From DAOUJI01 sp034422875 (GTDB lineage: Bacteria; Chloroflexota; Dehalococcoidia; Lucifugimonadales; JAGWBF01), in the NCBI GenBank assembly GCA_034422875.1, contig DAOUJI010000027.1, positions 1-5,819 on the forward strand: DNA of 5,819 nucleotides. Direction: 5' to 3'. Below, in pieces: positions 5,355 through 5,819 of the stretch. Both the position numbers and the translations under genes were made by a program. Under the pieces are notes generated by a model, which was given only the letters and a program-made list of their open reading frames with translations, did not search any database and was not told where the DNA came from. Every line of letters begins with the position of its first letter. Within the stretch, counting starts at the first letter, position 1.

Positions 5355-5819
5355 ATGACCCGTCCCACGCACGACGACGCCTCGTGGAAACAACTTCTCA
5401 CAGGGTTGCTTCCCCAGGTTTCCAGAAGCTTCTACCTGACTATTAGAGTCCTCCCCTACGACCTAAGAAGGCCGGTGGGGCTGGCATATCTACTGGCCAG
5501 GGCGGCGGACACCATTGCGGACACACGCGCACTGCCTCCCGCACAGCGTCTTGACCGGCTGCTCAGCTTCCGCGCCGTTCTGGAAGGATCGACTGCAACG
5601 GACTCGGTCACGGAGATTACCAGCGACCTGACAGGCTTCCAGAAGTCACAGGCCGAGGGAGAGTTGTTAAGCAGCCTGGACGACGCTCTAAGCTGCCTGG
5701 AGTCCACTCCCCAAGAGGACCAGAGGCTGATCCGGTCTGTCGCGGTAAGCCTCACCCGAGGCATGGAGATGGACCTGACCGTCTTTCCAGCTGAAGAGGC
5801 GGGAACCGTAGGCACACTG
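5355..5819 (+). CDS. Squalene/phytoene synthase-family enzyme, N-terminal part (cut by the right edge)
   Basis: The frame is open from an ATG at 5355 to the window end, giving 155 residues, about half of a normal 280-350-residue enzyme. The family joins two prenyl diphosphates head to head: farnesyl diphosphate to presqualene diphosphate or squalene, or geranylgeranyl diphosphate to phytoene. The characteristic SRSFYLTIRVLP (23-34) is present. It is followed by LAYLLARAADTIADT (43-57), which holds the first aspartate-rich, magnesium-diphosphate-binding motif DTIAD (D52, D56). The second aspartate motif lies beyond the edge. The SRSFYL...LARAADTIADT style is closer to bacterial squalene-type synthases than to classical CrtB, but carotenoid, hopanoid and squalene roles cannot be separated here. 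No clear Shine-Dalgarno sequence precedes the ATG; the extended -10 at 5311-5319 supports this start region. It is divergent from the peptidase operon and probably functionally unrelated to it. Confidence 0.9.
   Translation, partial: MTRPTHDDASWKQLLTGLLPQVSRSFYLTIRVLPYDLRRPVGLAYLLARAADTIADTRALPPAQRLDRLLSFRAVLEGSTATDSVTEITSDLTGFQKSQAEGELLSSLDDALSCLESTPQEDQRLIRSVAVSLTRGMEMDLTVFPAEEAGTVGTL

Noticed and set aside
5456..5815. Minus-strand frame of 119 codons at the right edge
   Set aside because: It is antisense to the squalene/phytoene synthase-family gene, which shows the SRSFYL and DTIAD motifs on the plus strand.

Overview
The window is a 5.8 kb stretch of a moderately GC-rich bacterial chromosome. 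Five complete genes lie on the minus strand, and one gene cut by the right edge lies on the plus strand. No rRNA, tRNA, CRISPR array, transposase or phage gene is visible. The gene types and the short intergenic palindromes resemble environmental Chloroflexota (Dehalococcoidia/SAR202-like) genomes. That placement is an impression from protein style only; Acidobacteriota or another uncultured phylum is not excluded.

Layout from left to right. Positions 1-147 have no convincing gene, only a degenerate purine-rich repeat-like tract and an open minus-strand frame running off the left edge. Positions 148-639 (-) encode an FMN nitroreductase-family protein. Positions 732-1571 (-) encode a metallo-beta-lactamase-fold hydrolase with a complete two-metal site. 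It has a good sigma70-type promoter at 1625-1653. The two genes are probably co-transcribed, and the 92 bp between them is almost filled by a small palindromic repeat. Positions 1572-1765 hold that promoter and a different widespread palindromic repeat (1692-1719).

The largest unit is a three-gene minus-strand operon. It runs from a small DUF3467-like protein (4797-5117), through an unrecognised 154-residue protein with an acidic tail (4336-4800), to an 857-residue M1-type zinc aminopeptidase (1766-4339). The peptidase carries about eight HEAT-like repeats and a C-terminal coiled coil. Both junctions are 4-base GTGA overlaps, each with a good Shine-Dalgarno sequence, so the three proteins are probably made together and may act together.

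The intergenic region 5118-5354 is divergent. It holds a candidate promoter for the operon, a second copy of the palindromic repeat family with perfect 8 bp outer arms, and a perfect extended -10 element driving the plus-strand gene. That gene (5355 to the edge) is the N-terminal part of a squalene/phytoene synthase-family enzyme, which points to isoprenoid (carotenoid, squalene or hopanoid) synthesis to the right.

The most interesting element is the coupled DUF3467-like / unknown / M1-HEAT-coiled-coil module. Nothing in the window proves a new system, but the tight coupling of an unknown protein to a peptidase with an interaction scaffold is a testable lead.
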